NCBI GenBank assembly: GCA_963765745.1
Contig: CAVXXM010000001.1
Span: 248,001-312,000, forward strand
Direction: 5' to 3'
DNA from: JAHFPN01 sp963765745
GTDB taxonomy: Bacteria > Pseudomonadota > Alphaproteobacteria > Rhizobiales > Xanthobacteraceae
DNA: 64,000 bases
Shown: piece by piece, positions 27,323-45,436 of the stretch
Numbering within the stretch: the first letter of the stretch is position 1
Layout of the letters: the number at the start of each line of letters is the position of its first letter
Program-made: the position numbers and the translations under genes
The notes under the pieces: generated by a model
The model's database searches: none
The model's input: the letters and a program-made list of their open reading frames with translations, nothing else
Told to the model about the DNA's origin: nothing

Positions 27323-28306
27323 TCACTGCGGCTCGACCTTGGCGAGCTTGAACACCTCGGCCCATCTCGGAATGTCCTGCTTGAGATACGCGTGGAGCGA
27401 CTCGGGCGTGCCGGGGAACGGATCGGCGATGGCGCCCTTCTGGAAGAAATCCTTGGTTTCCTGGCTGGCGAGGACCTGGTTCAGCCATGACGACATCTGA
27501 TCGACGAACGGCCGCGGCGTCTTGGCCGGGAACCAGGCGCCCCACCAGGCTTCGAGATGGAAATTCGGCACCCCGCTCTCCTGCAGGGTCGGAACCGCCG
27601 GGTCGAGGCCGCTGCGGGCCGAGGTGGTGACCGCAAGCACGCGCAGATTTCCGCTGCGCCCTTGCCCGATCCCGAACGTGGCATCGGACCACAGAAAGTC
27701 GATGAGACCGGATTTCATGTCGTTCAGCGCTTCGGGCGTGCTCTTGTAGGGCACGGCGACGATCTTGAGGCCGGTGCGCTCCTTGAGCAGCTCGCCGGCG
27801 GCCAGCGAAATGTTGTTGGGGTAGCCGTAGGAGGCCTTGTCGCCCTTCTCCTTGAGCAGCGCGAGCAACTCCTTGACCGAGCGGGCGGGAGATTGCGGGC
27901 TCACCGCGAGCAGGAACGGGAGTTTGACCAGCGTGGTGACGTGCGCAAAGTCGTCGAGCACGTTATGCGGAAGGCTTTTGTAGAGATACGGATTGCCGGC
28001 CATTCCATTGCCCGGATTGATGAACAGCGTGTAGCCGTCGGGCTTGGCGCGCGCTACGTATTCGGCGGCGATCGTCGTCCCGGCGCCGACCTTGTTCTCG
28101 ACGATGAAGGTCTTGCCGGAGCGCTTGCGCAACTGCTCGACGAAATAGCGCACCAGGATGTCGGCGCCGGTGCCCGGCGCGTAGCCGCAGACGACGCGGA
28201 TCTCGCGGGACGAAGGATACAGCTCCTGCGCTCCCGCTCGAAAGCTGGCGAGCGCCAGCGGCGCGAGCGCGGCGCCGACGAGCAAGTCTCTGCGTGCAAT
28301 ACCCAT
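27323..28306 (-). CDS. Bug-family tripartite tricarboxylate transporter substrate-binding protein
   Basis: This 327-residue periplasmic binding protein of the TctC/Bug type captures carboxylates for a TctAB membrane complex. The leader starts MGIARRDLLVG, a twin-arginine pattern, with cleavage near RAGA. The mature protein shows the IRVVCGYAPGTGADILVRYF motif, then KPDGYTLFINPG and VPYKSTPEALNDM. GGGAGGA lies 7 bp upstream of the ATG. No TctA or TctB genes are in the window, and it is an orphan downstream of the rRNA operon. Ligand unknown. Confidence 0.9.
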   Translation of the reverse strand: MGIARRDLLVGAALAPLALASFRAGAQELYPSSREIRVVCGYAPGTGADILVRYFVEQLRKRSGKTFIVENKVGAGTTIAAEYVARAKPDGYTLFINPGNGMAGNPYLYKSLPHNVLDDFAHVTTLVKLPFLLAVSPQSPARSVKELLALLKEKGDKASYGYPNNISLAAGELLKERTGLKIVAVPYKSTPEALNDMKSGLIDFLWSDATFGIGQGRSGNLRVLAVTTSARSGLDPAVPTLQESGVPNFHLEAWWGAWFPAKTPRPFVDQMSSWLNQVLASQETKDFFQKGAIADPFPGTPESLHAYLKQDIPRWAEVFKLAKVEPQ

Positions 28307-28406
28307 ATCCGATCCTCCCGATTTTCGTTCTCGCCGGGCCTCGATGCCCGGCTTTGACGAAACAGCCTAGGTCAAACGCCTCAAGCCGACAACGCGTCGA
28401 AAAAAC

Positions 28407-28446
28407 GCAAAAAGCCGCCACGGATTCCTCCATGACGGCTTTTTGC
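28407..28446 (-). terminator. rRNA operon hairpin terminator
   Basis: GCAAAAAGCCG (28407-28417) and CGGCTTTTTGC (28436-28446) are perfect complements across an 18-nt loop that can pair further. It lies about 33 bp beyond the end of 5S rRNA in the direction of transcription (minus) and, being symmetric, could also act from the other side. Confidence 0.85.
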
Positions 28447-28479
28447 TTCGATTGTGAAGAGGGATCTGTCCTTGGCAGG

Positions 28480-28594
28480 CCTGGCAGCGACCTACTTTCG
28501 CGCGTCTTGAGACGAACTATCATCGGCGCGGTGGAGATTAACGGCCGAGTTCGGGATGGGATCGGGTTTAGGCCCCACGCTATGGCCACCAGAC
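28480..28594 (-). rRNA. 5S ribosomal RNA
   Basis: About 115 nt. The transcript begins near TCTGGTGGCCATAGCG and ends near GGTCGCTGCCAGGC, with the conserved CCGAACTCGG loop and the terminal stem made of those two ends. It is the last gene of the rRNA operon. Ends are estimated to within a few bases. Confidence 0.93.
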
Positions 28595-28734
28595 CAGCAA
28601 AAGACAGAGGGTGAAGCAAGCGAGCGTTGCGAGCGCAGTCCCCGGGGTTTTGCCCGCGGGCTTCGACTCACAAGCTCAAGGTCTTTGTCTCATCATGCGT
28701 CGCGCGCTTTCGCGCATGGACATGGAAGATGAGA

Positions 28735-31546
<2,812 letters not shown>

Positions 31547-31883
31547 CTCATCATCGATGCCCACCCCTCGGCAGAGGAAATTCATGCGGACGATCGCTCG
31601 CCTGCACAAATTGGGAATCGACGCATTCAGAGAAAAGACCTTTTACTTGCTTCACTTGCTTCACAAACCACCCGAGGATGTGGGTGTCGATCATCGACAC
31701 GCCGGCAAAAGTTGCCTGCGCGACGACGAAAAGACGATCGTCTGCACCGGTTGCCCGGCACGAACGTTCGGATGGTTTGCCCTCTTCACGATGAGAAACA
31801 GCGGAGTTTTCCGCCGCGGATCGAACGGACCCACGGCTGGAAACGGAAGAATTCCTTCGGACGAGCGGCGCCATAACCAAGAG

Positions 31884-31960
<77 letters not shown>

Positions 31961-31994
31961 GGATCGCGCGAGGCCAGTACGCGTGAGAGAAAGT

Positions 31995-32071
31995 TGGTGG
32001 GCCTGGGAAGATTTGAACTTCCGACCTCACGCTTATCAAGCGCGCGCTCTAACCAGCTGAGCTACAAGCCC
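31995..32071 (-). tRNA. tRNA-Ile(GAT)
   Basis: This 77-nt tRNA has the GAT anticodon in TTGATAA, acceptor stem GGGCTTG/CAGGCCC and an encoded CCA. It is the first of two spacer tRNAs between 16S and 23S; tRNA-Ala follows after 34 bp. Confidence 0.97.
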
Positions 32072-32280
32072 TGATCCTCGGACCGTCCGCCATAACCCGT
32101 AAGAGTAAAAGACCTGTAAGGGTCAAGCACCCGTAAAGGCATAGCGGCACGGGCTCGTCCATGAAGGAAGAAAGAGAAGCGTAGACGGCGGAATCCCGCC
32201 ATATGAGCCCTGACTGGGCTCTTTGTTTTCCTAAGCGATCCAATAGAGGACATCGCAAGAGTGCGAGCCCCTGAAGGATC

Positions 32281-33776
<1,496 letters not shown>

Positions 33777-34137
33777 GATCTGATTCGGCTTTTCTCGATC
33801 ACAACGTTTGACGAGTCCCAAGCACAAACCGATCACTTGCGTGACCGCTTGGCTTGAAAATCAAAACGTAGGACCGCCGAAGTCTCTTTTGGCCTTCAAC
33901 CGCGCATAGCTTGCGCCTGCGAGGAGGAAAGCCCGCAAGGACTCCGCCGCCCACGTTTCTCTTTCTTCCGTTCCACTTTTCAAACAGCATCGGCTCGTCG
34001 CCGGTCATGCGACCGACAAAAAAAGCCGTCGAAGCAGCCTCGCTCCCGGTGAGAACCGGAAGCGAACGACCAGAGGCCGATGAGGAGCTTCGCCGGAACG
34101 CCTACCCGCCTAAGCGGAGGCGCGCCGTAATGAAGAC

Positions 34138-34167
34138 CTTATATGGTCAGCATGAAACCCTTGTCAA
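34138..34167 (-). promoter_or_regulatory. Sigma-70-type promoter of the rRNA operon
   Basis: On the minus strand TTGACA (34162-34167, perfect -35) is followed by 18 bp and then TATAAG (34138-34143, -10). Transcription would begin near 34130 and give a leader of about 355 nt before 16S. The 34-kb gap between 16S and the next gene (33777-34354) holds this promoter and leader; no believable coding sequence is seen there. The hexamers are seen; their use is inferred. Confidence 0.8.
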
Positions 34168-34354
34168 CGGCTGGCTTGCGCGTGTTTTTACCAATTCAGC
34201 ATGCCCACTGAAGTATCCATGAGGGCATTCTTCCGCACCGCAAACAACCTGTAAGATTTGCCCGATTTTCTGCACTATTCGGGGCCAGTGTCCCGGCGTC
34301 ATTTGGGCAACCGCGAGCGCTCCGTTTGTCGGCTGCGGGTGGGGAGAAATCGGC

Positions 34355-36312
34355 TTGGATAGCTGGCGCAGAGTAGCCGGCCGTGGACCCCACGGCTCCG
34401 GCCACGCGATCGATCTAGGAAACGAGCCTCCGCTCGGCCTCGACGGCGACGTCGAGGAGACGATCGACCGCCGGCGCGTATCGATCCGCTGGCTCGCCGC
34501 AACCATACTCGTTGCGCTCTCCGGCGGCGGACTAATGGGCGGCGCGGTCTGGTCCGCGCTCGACGGCGAGTACCGCTTCGCCACGCTTCCTGAAATCGCA
34601 CGCTTGGTTCTGCGCACGGCCGACGAGCGCGCTCTGAGCGCTCCGCGCAAGACCGACCGCGTTTCGCTGTTCGCCGATACGATCTCGGCGCGGCAGACGA
34701 TCCGCGTGTCCACCACGACGCGCCAGGGCGAGCGCGAAATCGTTCGCGTCAGGCCTTATGTCCGCGTCGCGACCAACCTGGTGCTGGCGCCTTCGTCGCT
34801 TTCCGCGACCGTGCCTGCGTTCAATCCGCAGAAGCTCATCGCCGAAGCCGGCATGGAGCAGGAGCAGGAGCCGCAGATCGAATCGACCGGCGAGCTCACC
34901 ATCGTCATGCGCGAACTGATCGCGGTCCCGGCCAGCGCCAAGATCGCCGCGTCGATACCGATCGAGGAAGTGAATGCGCGCGTGATCGCCGCGCTCGATC
35001 CGGCGACCGGATCGGTCGGCCTGCCGCACGTGTTCACGCGTCCGGGGCTCGCGATCAACGGCGGCCGGCTCGCCTATGCGACCGAAGGCGACATCGTCGG
35101 CCCCAATGGGCTCGCGGCGATCGCGGAGAACATGAGCACCGTGCAGAAGACCGCGCCCGAAGCGACCGGCGGCACGGCCTGGAACGAGCGCACCGTGGTC
35201 GTGAAGAAGGGTGAATCGCTCAACATTATTCTCCGCGATCTCGGAGCGCCGGCGCCGACGATCCGCCCACTGCTGGCCGCATTCGGCGCCAAGGCGCGGG
35301 AGGGCGCGATCAAGGAAGGCTTTCGTGTGCGCGTCCTGATCGGCAGCGAGAACGGGCAATTCGCTCCGCTGCGCGTCAGCATCTTCAGCGAAAAGACGCA
35401 CGAGGGTACCGTCGCCCTCGCCGACAATGGCCGCTACGTCTCGGTCGAGGAGCCGCGCGACTTCAACGTTGCCAGGACGCCGACCGCCGAATCCGAGGAC
35501 GAGGACGAGAGCCGCGGCATGCGGCTCTACCAGAGCATCTACGAGACCGCGCTCAAGAACGATATTCCGCGGCCGATCATCGAGAACCTGATCCGCATCT
35601 ATTCGTTCGACGTCGATCTGCAGCGGCGCGTGCGCGTGGGCGACTCCTTCGAGGTGCTGTTTGCCGGCGACGAGCCCGAGGCCCATAGCGAGGTGCTGTT
35701 CGCCTCGCTCAACGTGGCCGGCGAACCGCGCCGCTATTTCCGGTTCCTGACCAGCGACGATGGCCTGGTCGATTTCTACGACGAGACCGGCAAGAGCGCG
35801 AAGAAGTTCCTGGTGCGCAAACCGATGGCCGGCGGCATCTACCGCTCGGGCTTCGGCCCGCGCCGGCATCCGATCCTCGGCTACACGCGCATGCATCTCG
35901 GCGTCGACTGGGCCGACGATACCGGCTCGCCGATCTTCGCCGCCGGCAACGGCGTCGTCATCAAGGCCGAATGGGACTCCGGCTACGGCCGCCGGGTCGA
36001 AATCCAGCACCTCAACGGCTACGTCACCACCTATTCGCACATGTCGGTTTTCGCTCGCGGCATCGCCGAGGGCACCAAGGTGCGCCAGGGCCAGGTCATC
36101 GGCTTTGTCGGCTCGTCGGGTCTGTCGGCCGGCCCGCATCTGCACTACGAGGTGCTGATCAACGGCACGCACGTCGATCCCATGCGCGTGCGCTTGCCGC
36201 GCGGGCGCGTGATCGAAGGTCCGCTGCTTGCCGGATTCGAGCGCGAGCGGACCCGCATCGAGGAAATTCTCGCGCGCGCCCCCGGCGCGCCGCGCGTGGC
36301 GCAGACGGCGAA

Positions 36313-36316
<4 letters not shown>
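34355..36316 (+). CDS. M23 family peptidoglycan endopeptidase with N-terminal membrane anchor
   Basis: This 653-residue envelope protein has a short cytoplasmic N-terminus, one membrane segment (about 46-68) and a long periplasmic part, including a LysM/OapA-like segment (TVVVKKGESLNIILRDLG, about 288-305) and a C-terminal LytM domain. The zinc motif of M23 enzymes is present: HLGVD near residue 513 and HLHYEV near 595 (GPHLHYE). It cleaves peptide crosslinks in peptidoglycan during growth or division. Start is TTG at 34355 with a GGGGAG site. Its stop overlaps that of clpB, which converges. Confidence 0.9.
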
Positions 36317-38910
<2,594 letters not shown>

Positions 38911-39103
38911 TTGCCGCTCCTAGGCATGCCGCGGCCGTCCCTGAGGCCCAACCGTAGCATCCGAATTTGGCGAGCGCTTACCCGCCCACGCCGATTTTTA
39001 AGTGGGGTTCGAGGCGCCCCTGCGGAAGGGGCCGGGCAGCGGAATTTCGAGCTGGAACCCCTTGGGACTGGACGCTTCGCCCCGGATCGCGGAAAAGCGG
39101 TTA

Positions 39104-39880
39104 ATGCCGCCCGCCCCCAACTCCGCCCGCATCGCCGCCCTCTACCGCTATCCGGTGAAGGGGCTGTCAGCCGAGCGCCTGCCGACGGTCACGCTCGGTA
39201 TCGGCGAGACCTTCCCGGCCGACCGGGCGTTCGCGCTCGAGAATGGTCCTTCGGGCTTCGATCCCGCCGCGCCCGTTTGGCAGCCCAAGATCAAGTTCCT
39301 TTGCCTCATGAAGAACGCGAAGATCGCCGCGCTCTCGACGCGCTACGACGATGCGAGCGAAAAGCTGATCGTCGCGAAGGACGGGCGCACGCTTCTCGAA
39401 GCGAGCCTGCGCGATGCCACAGGCCGTGCCGCCATCGAGCGCTTCTTCCAGGATTATATGGGCAGCGAAGCGCGCGGGCCGGTGCGTGTGCTGGAAGCGC
39501 CCGGCCACAGCTTTTCGGACGTCGCGCGAAAAGTGGTCTCGATCATCAATCTGGAGAGCGTGCGCGCGCTCGAAGCGTCGATCGGGCGTCCGGTCCATCC
39601 GCTGCGCTTCCGCGGCAATCTCTATGTGGAAGGCTGGCCGGCCTGGGCGGAAGTCGGACTCGTGGGGCGCGATCTGGAGATCGGGAACGCACGGCTTCGG
39701 GTCGTGAAAATGATCAAGCGCTGTGCCGCGACCCAGGTCGATCCGGAAACGGCCGCGCGCGACATCGACGTGCCCGACGCGCTCTATCGCCTCACGGGCG
39801 AAGACGACTGCGGAATCTATGCGGAAGCGATCAAAGCCGGACGGATCGCCGAAGGCGATCCGATCAAAATCATCGGCTGA
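39104..39880 (+). CDS. MOSC domain-containing protein (molybdenum cofactor sulfurase C-terminal type)
   Basis: This 258-residue protein has an N-terminal MOSC_N beta-barrel (IAALYRYPVKGLSAERL) and a MOSC domain with the expected sulfur-carrying cysteine in KRCAATQVDPETAARD. MOSC proteins of this type, related to YcbX and mARC, bind molybdenum cofactor and often reduce N-hydroxylated compounds. The ATG at 39104 has GGAAAAG upstream; the frame extends further but with no leader-like sequence. It converges on the DUF4167 gene with only 3 bp between stops. Confidence 0.88.
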   Translation: MPPAPNSARIAALYRYPVKGLSAERLPTVTLGIGETFPADRAFALENGPSGFDPAAPVWQPKIKFLCLMKNAKIAALSTRYDDASEKLIVAKDGRTLLEASLRDATGRAAIERFFQDYMGSEARGPVRVLEAPGHSFSDVARKVVSIINLESVRALEASIGRPVHPLRFRGNLYVEGWPAWAEVGLVGRDLEIGNARLRVVKMIKRCAATQVDPETAARDIDVPDALYRLTGEDDCGIYAEAIKAGRIAEGDPIKIIG

Positions 39881-39883
39881 AGC

Positions 39884-40690
39884 TTACTCGGCCGGACCCT
39901 GCGGCTTCGGCGGGGTGAACTCGCCCGCCGGCTGCTCGCCTGCCGGCGCGGCTTGAGCCGGCAGGCCTTGAGCCGGCGCTTCGTTGGGACCGCGCTGCTC
40001 CAATTCGCCGCCCCCGTGCGGACGAAAGCGGCGCCGGTGCCGCCCGCCGAAACGTCCGCCGCCACGGTCGCCCTGCTCAGGGTTAAAGCCATTTCCCGGC
40101 GCCTGGTTCGGAGGCTGGTTCGGTGCCTGACCGCCACCGGTGATGAAGGATGGAAGGCCGGGATCGCGCGGCTCGTCCGGACGGCGCTGCTGCTGCGGCT
40201 GGAAATTCGGCTGCGGCTGCGGCTGGGGTTGCGGTTGGTGCTGCTGCGGTTGCCGGTACTGCTGCTGCGGCTGCTGTTGATGCGACGGCTGTTGAAAATG
40301 CGGCTGCGGTGCGCCCGGTGCGCCGGGGTGCTGCGGCATGTCGGGCGATCCATCGTCGCCTTCGTCGTCGTCGTACTCCTCGCCAAGCTGGTCGGGGCGC
40401 GGGGGTGCCGGCTGAGGCTGAGTATTGTGCGGGTTCTGCTGCGCGAAGGCGGCCTGTGCGGCGACGATCAAGCGGAAATAATGCTCGGCGTGCTGCAGGT
40501 AGCCTTCGGCGGCGACCGGATCGCCGGAGGTCTGCGCGTCGCGCGCGAGCTGCATGTATTTGTCGGCGATGTGATGGGCGGTCCCGCGGACCTTCACGTC
40601 CGGGCCGTTGGATTCGTATACCCGTGTCATCGGGTTATGGTTGCGGCGATTGCGGCCGCGCATGCGTTGCTTCTGATGACCATTCCTCAT
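39884..40690 (-). CDS. DUF4167 domain-containing protein with Q/P-rich low-complexity tail
   Basis: This 268-residue protein is typical of alphaproteobacteria. A basic start (MRGRNRRN) leads to the DUF4167 domain (about 20-85; NPMTRVYESNGPDVKVRGTA and ADKYMQLARDA), then a disordered stretch rich in glutamine and proline (about 85-175), and a C-terminal glycine/arginine-rich segment (RGGGRFGGRHRRRFRPHGGG). The parts suggest RNA binding and possible condensate behaviour, but function is unknown. It lies next to prmC-prfA in many genomes of this group. The distance of GGAG to ATG is long. Confidence 0.85.
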   Translation of the reverse strand: MRNGHQKQRMRGRNRRNHNPMTRVYESNGPDVKVRGTAHHIADKYMQLARDAQTSGDPVAAEGYLQHAEHYFRLIVAAQAAFAQQNPHNTQPQPAPPRPDQLGEEYDDDEGDDGSPDMPQHPGAPGAPQPHFQQPSHQQQPQQQYRQPQQHQPQPQPQPQPNFQPQQQRRPDEPRDPGLPSFITGGGQAPNQPPNQAPGNGFNPEQGDRGGGRFGGRHRRRFRPHGGGELEQRGPNEAPAQGLPAQAAPAGEQPAGEFTPPKPQGPAE

Positions 40691-41058
40691 GGGGACCCGT
40701 TTCTCCTTGACATCACCGCCGGCTTAGCCGGCCGCAAACTTCTCCGGGCAGGACATGCCTCATGCACATCCTGCGATCCACTCGGATCAAATCGAGACCT
40801 TCGCGCGCGGCGCGCGCGACGACTTTTTTCGCATTGGTTGTTGGACCAAGAGTTCCAATCCGCGATCACACGCGGCATCTGCCCCTAGCTCTCGCGCGTA
40901 CGCCGCAATATCGCGAACACATCGCGCGAACTTCTGTGAAGCATCGGAGACCCGGCGAGCCACTTCCCGGCTACCGCGTGCCTTCGGCCTAGTTGCCAGA
41001 CACGCCACGGGTCGAATCCCGCGCGAAACCTAGTCCGGATCGAGAGCGCCTCCAAGCG
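40691..41058. other. Gene-free stretch between prmC and DUF4167
   Basis: About 370 bp. Short open frames here do not look like proteins. A short palindrome (GCCGGCTTAGCCGGC, near 40721-40735) lies close upstream of the DUF4167 gene. A promoter for the DUF4167 gene is expected but not clearly recognised. Confidence 0.5.
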
Positions 41059-41948
41059 TTATTTTCGGCCCTGTGCGCGGAGCACGAGCGCGCGCGGAAT
41101 GCCCAAGAGGTCTCGCCGCGCGGGTTCGTTAACGATTAGGTAGGCCGCGGGCGCCAGCGCGCTTACCGCCGCCTCCTGCCCACGGCCCAATTCGAGAACC
41201 GTGACGCCGCCCGGCGCCATCAGACGCGGCAGGTCCGGCAGGATCGCGCGATAGGCCTCCAGGCCGTCGCCGCCGCCGTCGAGCGCGAGCCGCGGATCGA
41301 AGTCGCGCACTTCGCGCGGCAGGGTCTCGAGCTCTGCATGCACGACATAAGGAGGATTGGCGACGATGAGATCGAAGCGTGCGCCGATCGCGGCGCTCCA
41401 GTCGCAGCAGGCGAAGGCGGCGCGATCGGCAAGGCCGAGACTTTGCATATTGTCGCGCGCGACCAGGAGCGCATGCTCGCTCCGGTCGATGCCGACGCCG
41501 AAGGCACAGGGCCGCTCGAGCAGAAGCGCGGCGAGCAGCGCGCCGGTGCCGGTGCCGAGATCGAGCACGCGCAGCGGCGCATTGCGATCCGGCATGGCCG
41601 CGAGCGCGGCCTCGACCACGGTCTCGCTCTCCGGGCGGGGAACCAGCGTTTCGGGCGCCAGCGCGAATGCGCTGCTCCAGAATTCCTTGCGCCCCAAAAT
41701 CCGCGCCAGCGGCTCGCCGCCTTCACGGCGGCCCGCCAGAGCGTCGATCCGCGCGCGCGCGGCCGCTTCGACCTCCGCATCCGATGTGGCGAAGATCGCC
41801 GATTCCTCGATTCCGAGCGCCCGCGCGAGGAGCAGGCGCGCTTCGAGCGCGGCGCTGCCGATGCCGGCCTTGGCGAGCCGTTCGGCGACCTCGCGGCGCA
41901 GCGCGCCCACGGTCGTCGCCTTGCCCCTCTTATTTTTTACCGGTGTGA

Positions 41949-41952
<4 letters not shown>
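41059..41952 (-). CDS. prmC: Peptide chain release factor N5-glutamine methyltransferase PrmC
   Basis: This SAM-dependent enzyme methylates the glutamine of the GGQ loop in release factors. It has 297 residues with the SAM motif VLDLGTGTGALL and the hallmark active-site NPPY. The N-terminal helical domain that binds release factors is present. The ATG overlaps the prfA stop (ATGA), which is the normal and functionally sensible coupling with its substrate. Confidence 0.96.
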
Positions 41953-43025
<1,073 letters not shown>

Positions 43026-43029
43026 GATT

Positions 43030-45303
43030 TCAGACCGGAACGCCGGATTTCTCGGCGAAGGCGCGCAGCTTGTCGCGGATCGATACCGTGCCGGTCTTGC
43101 CGGCGAGCAGCGGGCTAATGATTTTCGCCGCCGCGCCGATATCGAGCGCGAGCACCATGGCCTTCACCGGCCCGAGCGCCGCCGGCGAGAGCGACAGCCT
43201 GCGATAGCCGATGGCCAATAGCGCGAGCGCCTCCAGCGGGCGCGAGGCAAGCTCGCCGCAGAGCGCGATCGGCTTGTTGTGCCGGATGCCGGCGTCGATC
43301 ACCGTCTTGAAGGCGCGCAGCGCCGGTGGCGAGAGCGGGTCGAAACGGCCCGCGACGCGCTGATTGCCGCGATCGGCGGCGAACAGGAACTGGATCAGAT
43401 CGTTCGACCCGACCGAGAGAAAATCGACGCGATCGAGAATCTCGTCGAGCGAGAACAGCAGCGAAGGAACCTCCAGCATGGCGCCGATGCGAATCGTGTC
43501 GGGAAGCGCATGGCCGTGGCGGCGCAGATGCGTGAGCTCGCGCTCGATCAGCGCACGCGCACGGTCGAACTCATCGACCGCGGCGATCATGGGGAACATC
43601 ACGTGCAGATCGCGCCCGGATGCGGCGCGCAGCAGCGCGCGCAACTGGCTGCGCAACAGCCCCGGCCGGTCGAGGCCGAAACGCACCGCGCGCCAACCCA
43701 GCGCCGGGTTTTCCTCCACGACATTGCGCAAGTACGGCAGCACCTTGTCGCCGCCGATGTCGAGCGTGCGGAAGGTCACCGGCTTGCCGTTGGCGGCATC
43801 GAGCACGGCCTTGTAGTGCTTGTATTGCTCGCTGGTGCGCGGCAGCGCGGAAGCCACCAGGAACTGCAGCTCGGTGCGGAACAGACCAATGCCGTCGGCG
43901 CCGGTCTCGGCGATGTGCGGCAGGTCGACGAGCAGCCCCGCGTTCAAGAGCAGATCGATGCGTTCGCCGTCCTTGCTCACCGCCGGCCGGTCGCGCAGCG
44001 CCGCGTATTGCGCCTGGCGGCGCGCTTTCAGGCGCACCTTCTCGCCGTAAGCCTTTTCCAGATCGGGCGGCGGTCGAAAGTGCACTTCGCCGGCGTCGCC
44101 ATCGACGATGACGGCGTCACCCGGGTCCACCAGGCCGGTCGCGTTCTCGATCTGACCGACGGTCGCAACGCCGAGCGCGCGCGCGACGATCGCGACGTGG
44201 CTGGTGGAAGCGCCCTCTTCGAGCACCACGGCGCGCAGCCGGGCGCGGTCGAAGTCCAAGAGCGCCGCCGGACTCATGTTGCGGGCCACCAGAATCGCGT
44301 TCTCCGGCAGGTCCTCGCGTTTCTGCCCGTTGTTCAACCCGACCAGCTCGCGCAGCAGCCGGTTGGCGAGATCGTCGAGATCGTGCAGCCGTTCGCGCAG
44401 ATACGGGTCGGTCTGGCGCAGCATGCGCGCGCGGGTATCGGACTGGACGCGCTCGACCGCGGCCTCGGCGGTGAGGCCGGTCATGACGGCTTCGCGCAGC
44501 TTGCGCAGCCAGCCGCGGTCATGGGCGAACATGCGGTAGGCCTCGAGCACGTCGCGGTGCTCGCCGGCGCGCGCCACGCCTTCTTCCTCGAGCATGGTGT
44601 CGACCGAGGCCCTGAGCGTGTCGATCGACTGGTCGAGGCGGACAAGCTCTTTTTGCGGATCGTCGGCGATGAAATTCTTCACGTGCACGCGCGGGTCGTG
44701 CAGCACGACGTGGCCGAGCCCGATGCCGTCGGAAAGCGAGAGACCCTGCGCGTGCACCGGCCGGCGTGCGGCGGGCTCGGCGCCGGGCTTGGCGAGCGAG
44801 ATCAGCTCGCCCGAGGCGATCATCTCGGCGAGCACCATCGCGGTGGTCTGCAGCGCCTCGACTTCTTCCTCGCTATAGGTGCGGAAGGCCCGGTTCTGCA
44901 CGTCGAGCACGCCGAGCGTGTTGCCGGCGCGCAGGATCGGCACGCCGAGGAACGAGTGATAGATCTCCTCGCCGGTCTCCGGTTTGTAGGAGAAGGCGGG
45001 ATGCTTCTGGGCGTCGGGAAGATTCAGCGGCTCGGCCTCGGCGGCGACCAGACCTACGAGGCCCTCGCCGGGCTTCAGCACGGTCATGTGCACGGCGTCG
45101 CGGCTCAGGCCTTCGGTGGCATAGAGCTCGAGGCTGCCATCGACGCGCAGCACATAGACCGAGCAGACCTCCGCCACCATGTTGGCGGCGATCTGCACCA
45201 CGGTCTTGTCGAGCCGCTCCTGCGCGCTGACCGGCTCCGCCATCACCTCGCGGAGCCGCTTCAGCAGAACGCGCGGACCGGCCAGCGTGCTACGCACGGC
45301 CAT
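43030..45303 (-). CDS. ptsP: Phosphoenolpyruvate-protein phosphotransferase PtsP (EI-Ntr)
   Basis: This is the first enzyme of the nitrogen-related phosphotransferase chain. It passes phosphate from PEP to NPr and then EIIA-Ntr, affecting potassium, nitrogen and stress control. The 757-residue chain has an N-terminal GAF domain (about 20-165), a PEP-utiliser N-terminal region, the phosphohistidine motif STSHVAIVAR (about 370), and a C-terminal PEP-binding barrel with DIGGDKVLPYLR and SVGSNDLIQFLFAADR. Its position between lysC and prfA is the usual one in rhizobia. Confidence 0.96.
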   Translation of the reverse strand: MAVRSTLAGPRVLLKRLREVMAEPVSAQERLDKTVVQIAANMVAEVCSVYVLRVDGSLELYATEGLSRDAVHMTVLKPGEGLVGLVAAEAEPLNLPDAQKHPAFSYKPETGEEIYHSFLGVPILRAGNTLGVLDVQNRAFRTYSEEEVEALQTTAMVLAEMIASGELISLAKPGAEPAARRPVHAQGLSLSDGIGLGHVVLHDPRVHVKNFIADDPQKELVRLDQSIDTLRASVDTMLEEEGVARAGEHRDVLEAYRMFAHDRGWLRKLREAVMTGLTAEAAVERVQSDTRARMLRQTDPYLRERLHDLDDLANRLLRELVGLNNGQKREDLPENAILVARNMSPAALLDFDRARLRAVVLEEGASTSHVAIVARALGVATVGQIENATGLVDPGDAVIVDGDAGEVHFRPPPDLEKAYGEKVRLKARRQAQYAALRDRPAVSKDGERIDLLLNAGLLVDLPHIAETGADGIGLFRTELQFLVASALPRTSEQYKHYKAVLDAANGKPVTFRTLDIGGDKVLPYLRNVVEENPALGWRAVRFGLDRPGLLRSQLRALLRAASGRDLHVMFPMIAAVDEFDRARALIERELTHLRRHGHALPDTIRIGAMLEVPSLLFSLDEILDRVDFLSVGSNDLIQFLFAADRGNQRVAGRFDPLSPPALRAFKTVIDAGIRHNKPIALCGELASRPLEALALLAIGYRRLSLSPAALGPVKAMVLALDIGAAAKIISPLLAGKTGTVSIRDKLRAFAEKSGVPV

Positions 45304-45436
45304 GGGCCGGGTTCCTTCCAGGGCGCCGCGCCGCCCGCTTGTTTTCTCGTGAACCTCGCGCGGGAGCCGTCCCCGCGCCGTCGCTACAGGCGATGGCCGG
45401 ATGCCGGTTGCTTACGCGTCTGGCGCATACAAACCA

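Noticed and set aside
33799..34222. Small open frames upstream of 16S
   Set aside because: They fall in the rRNA leader and promoter region, lack ribosome-binding sites and show no coding character.
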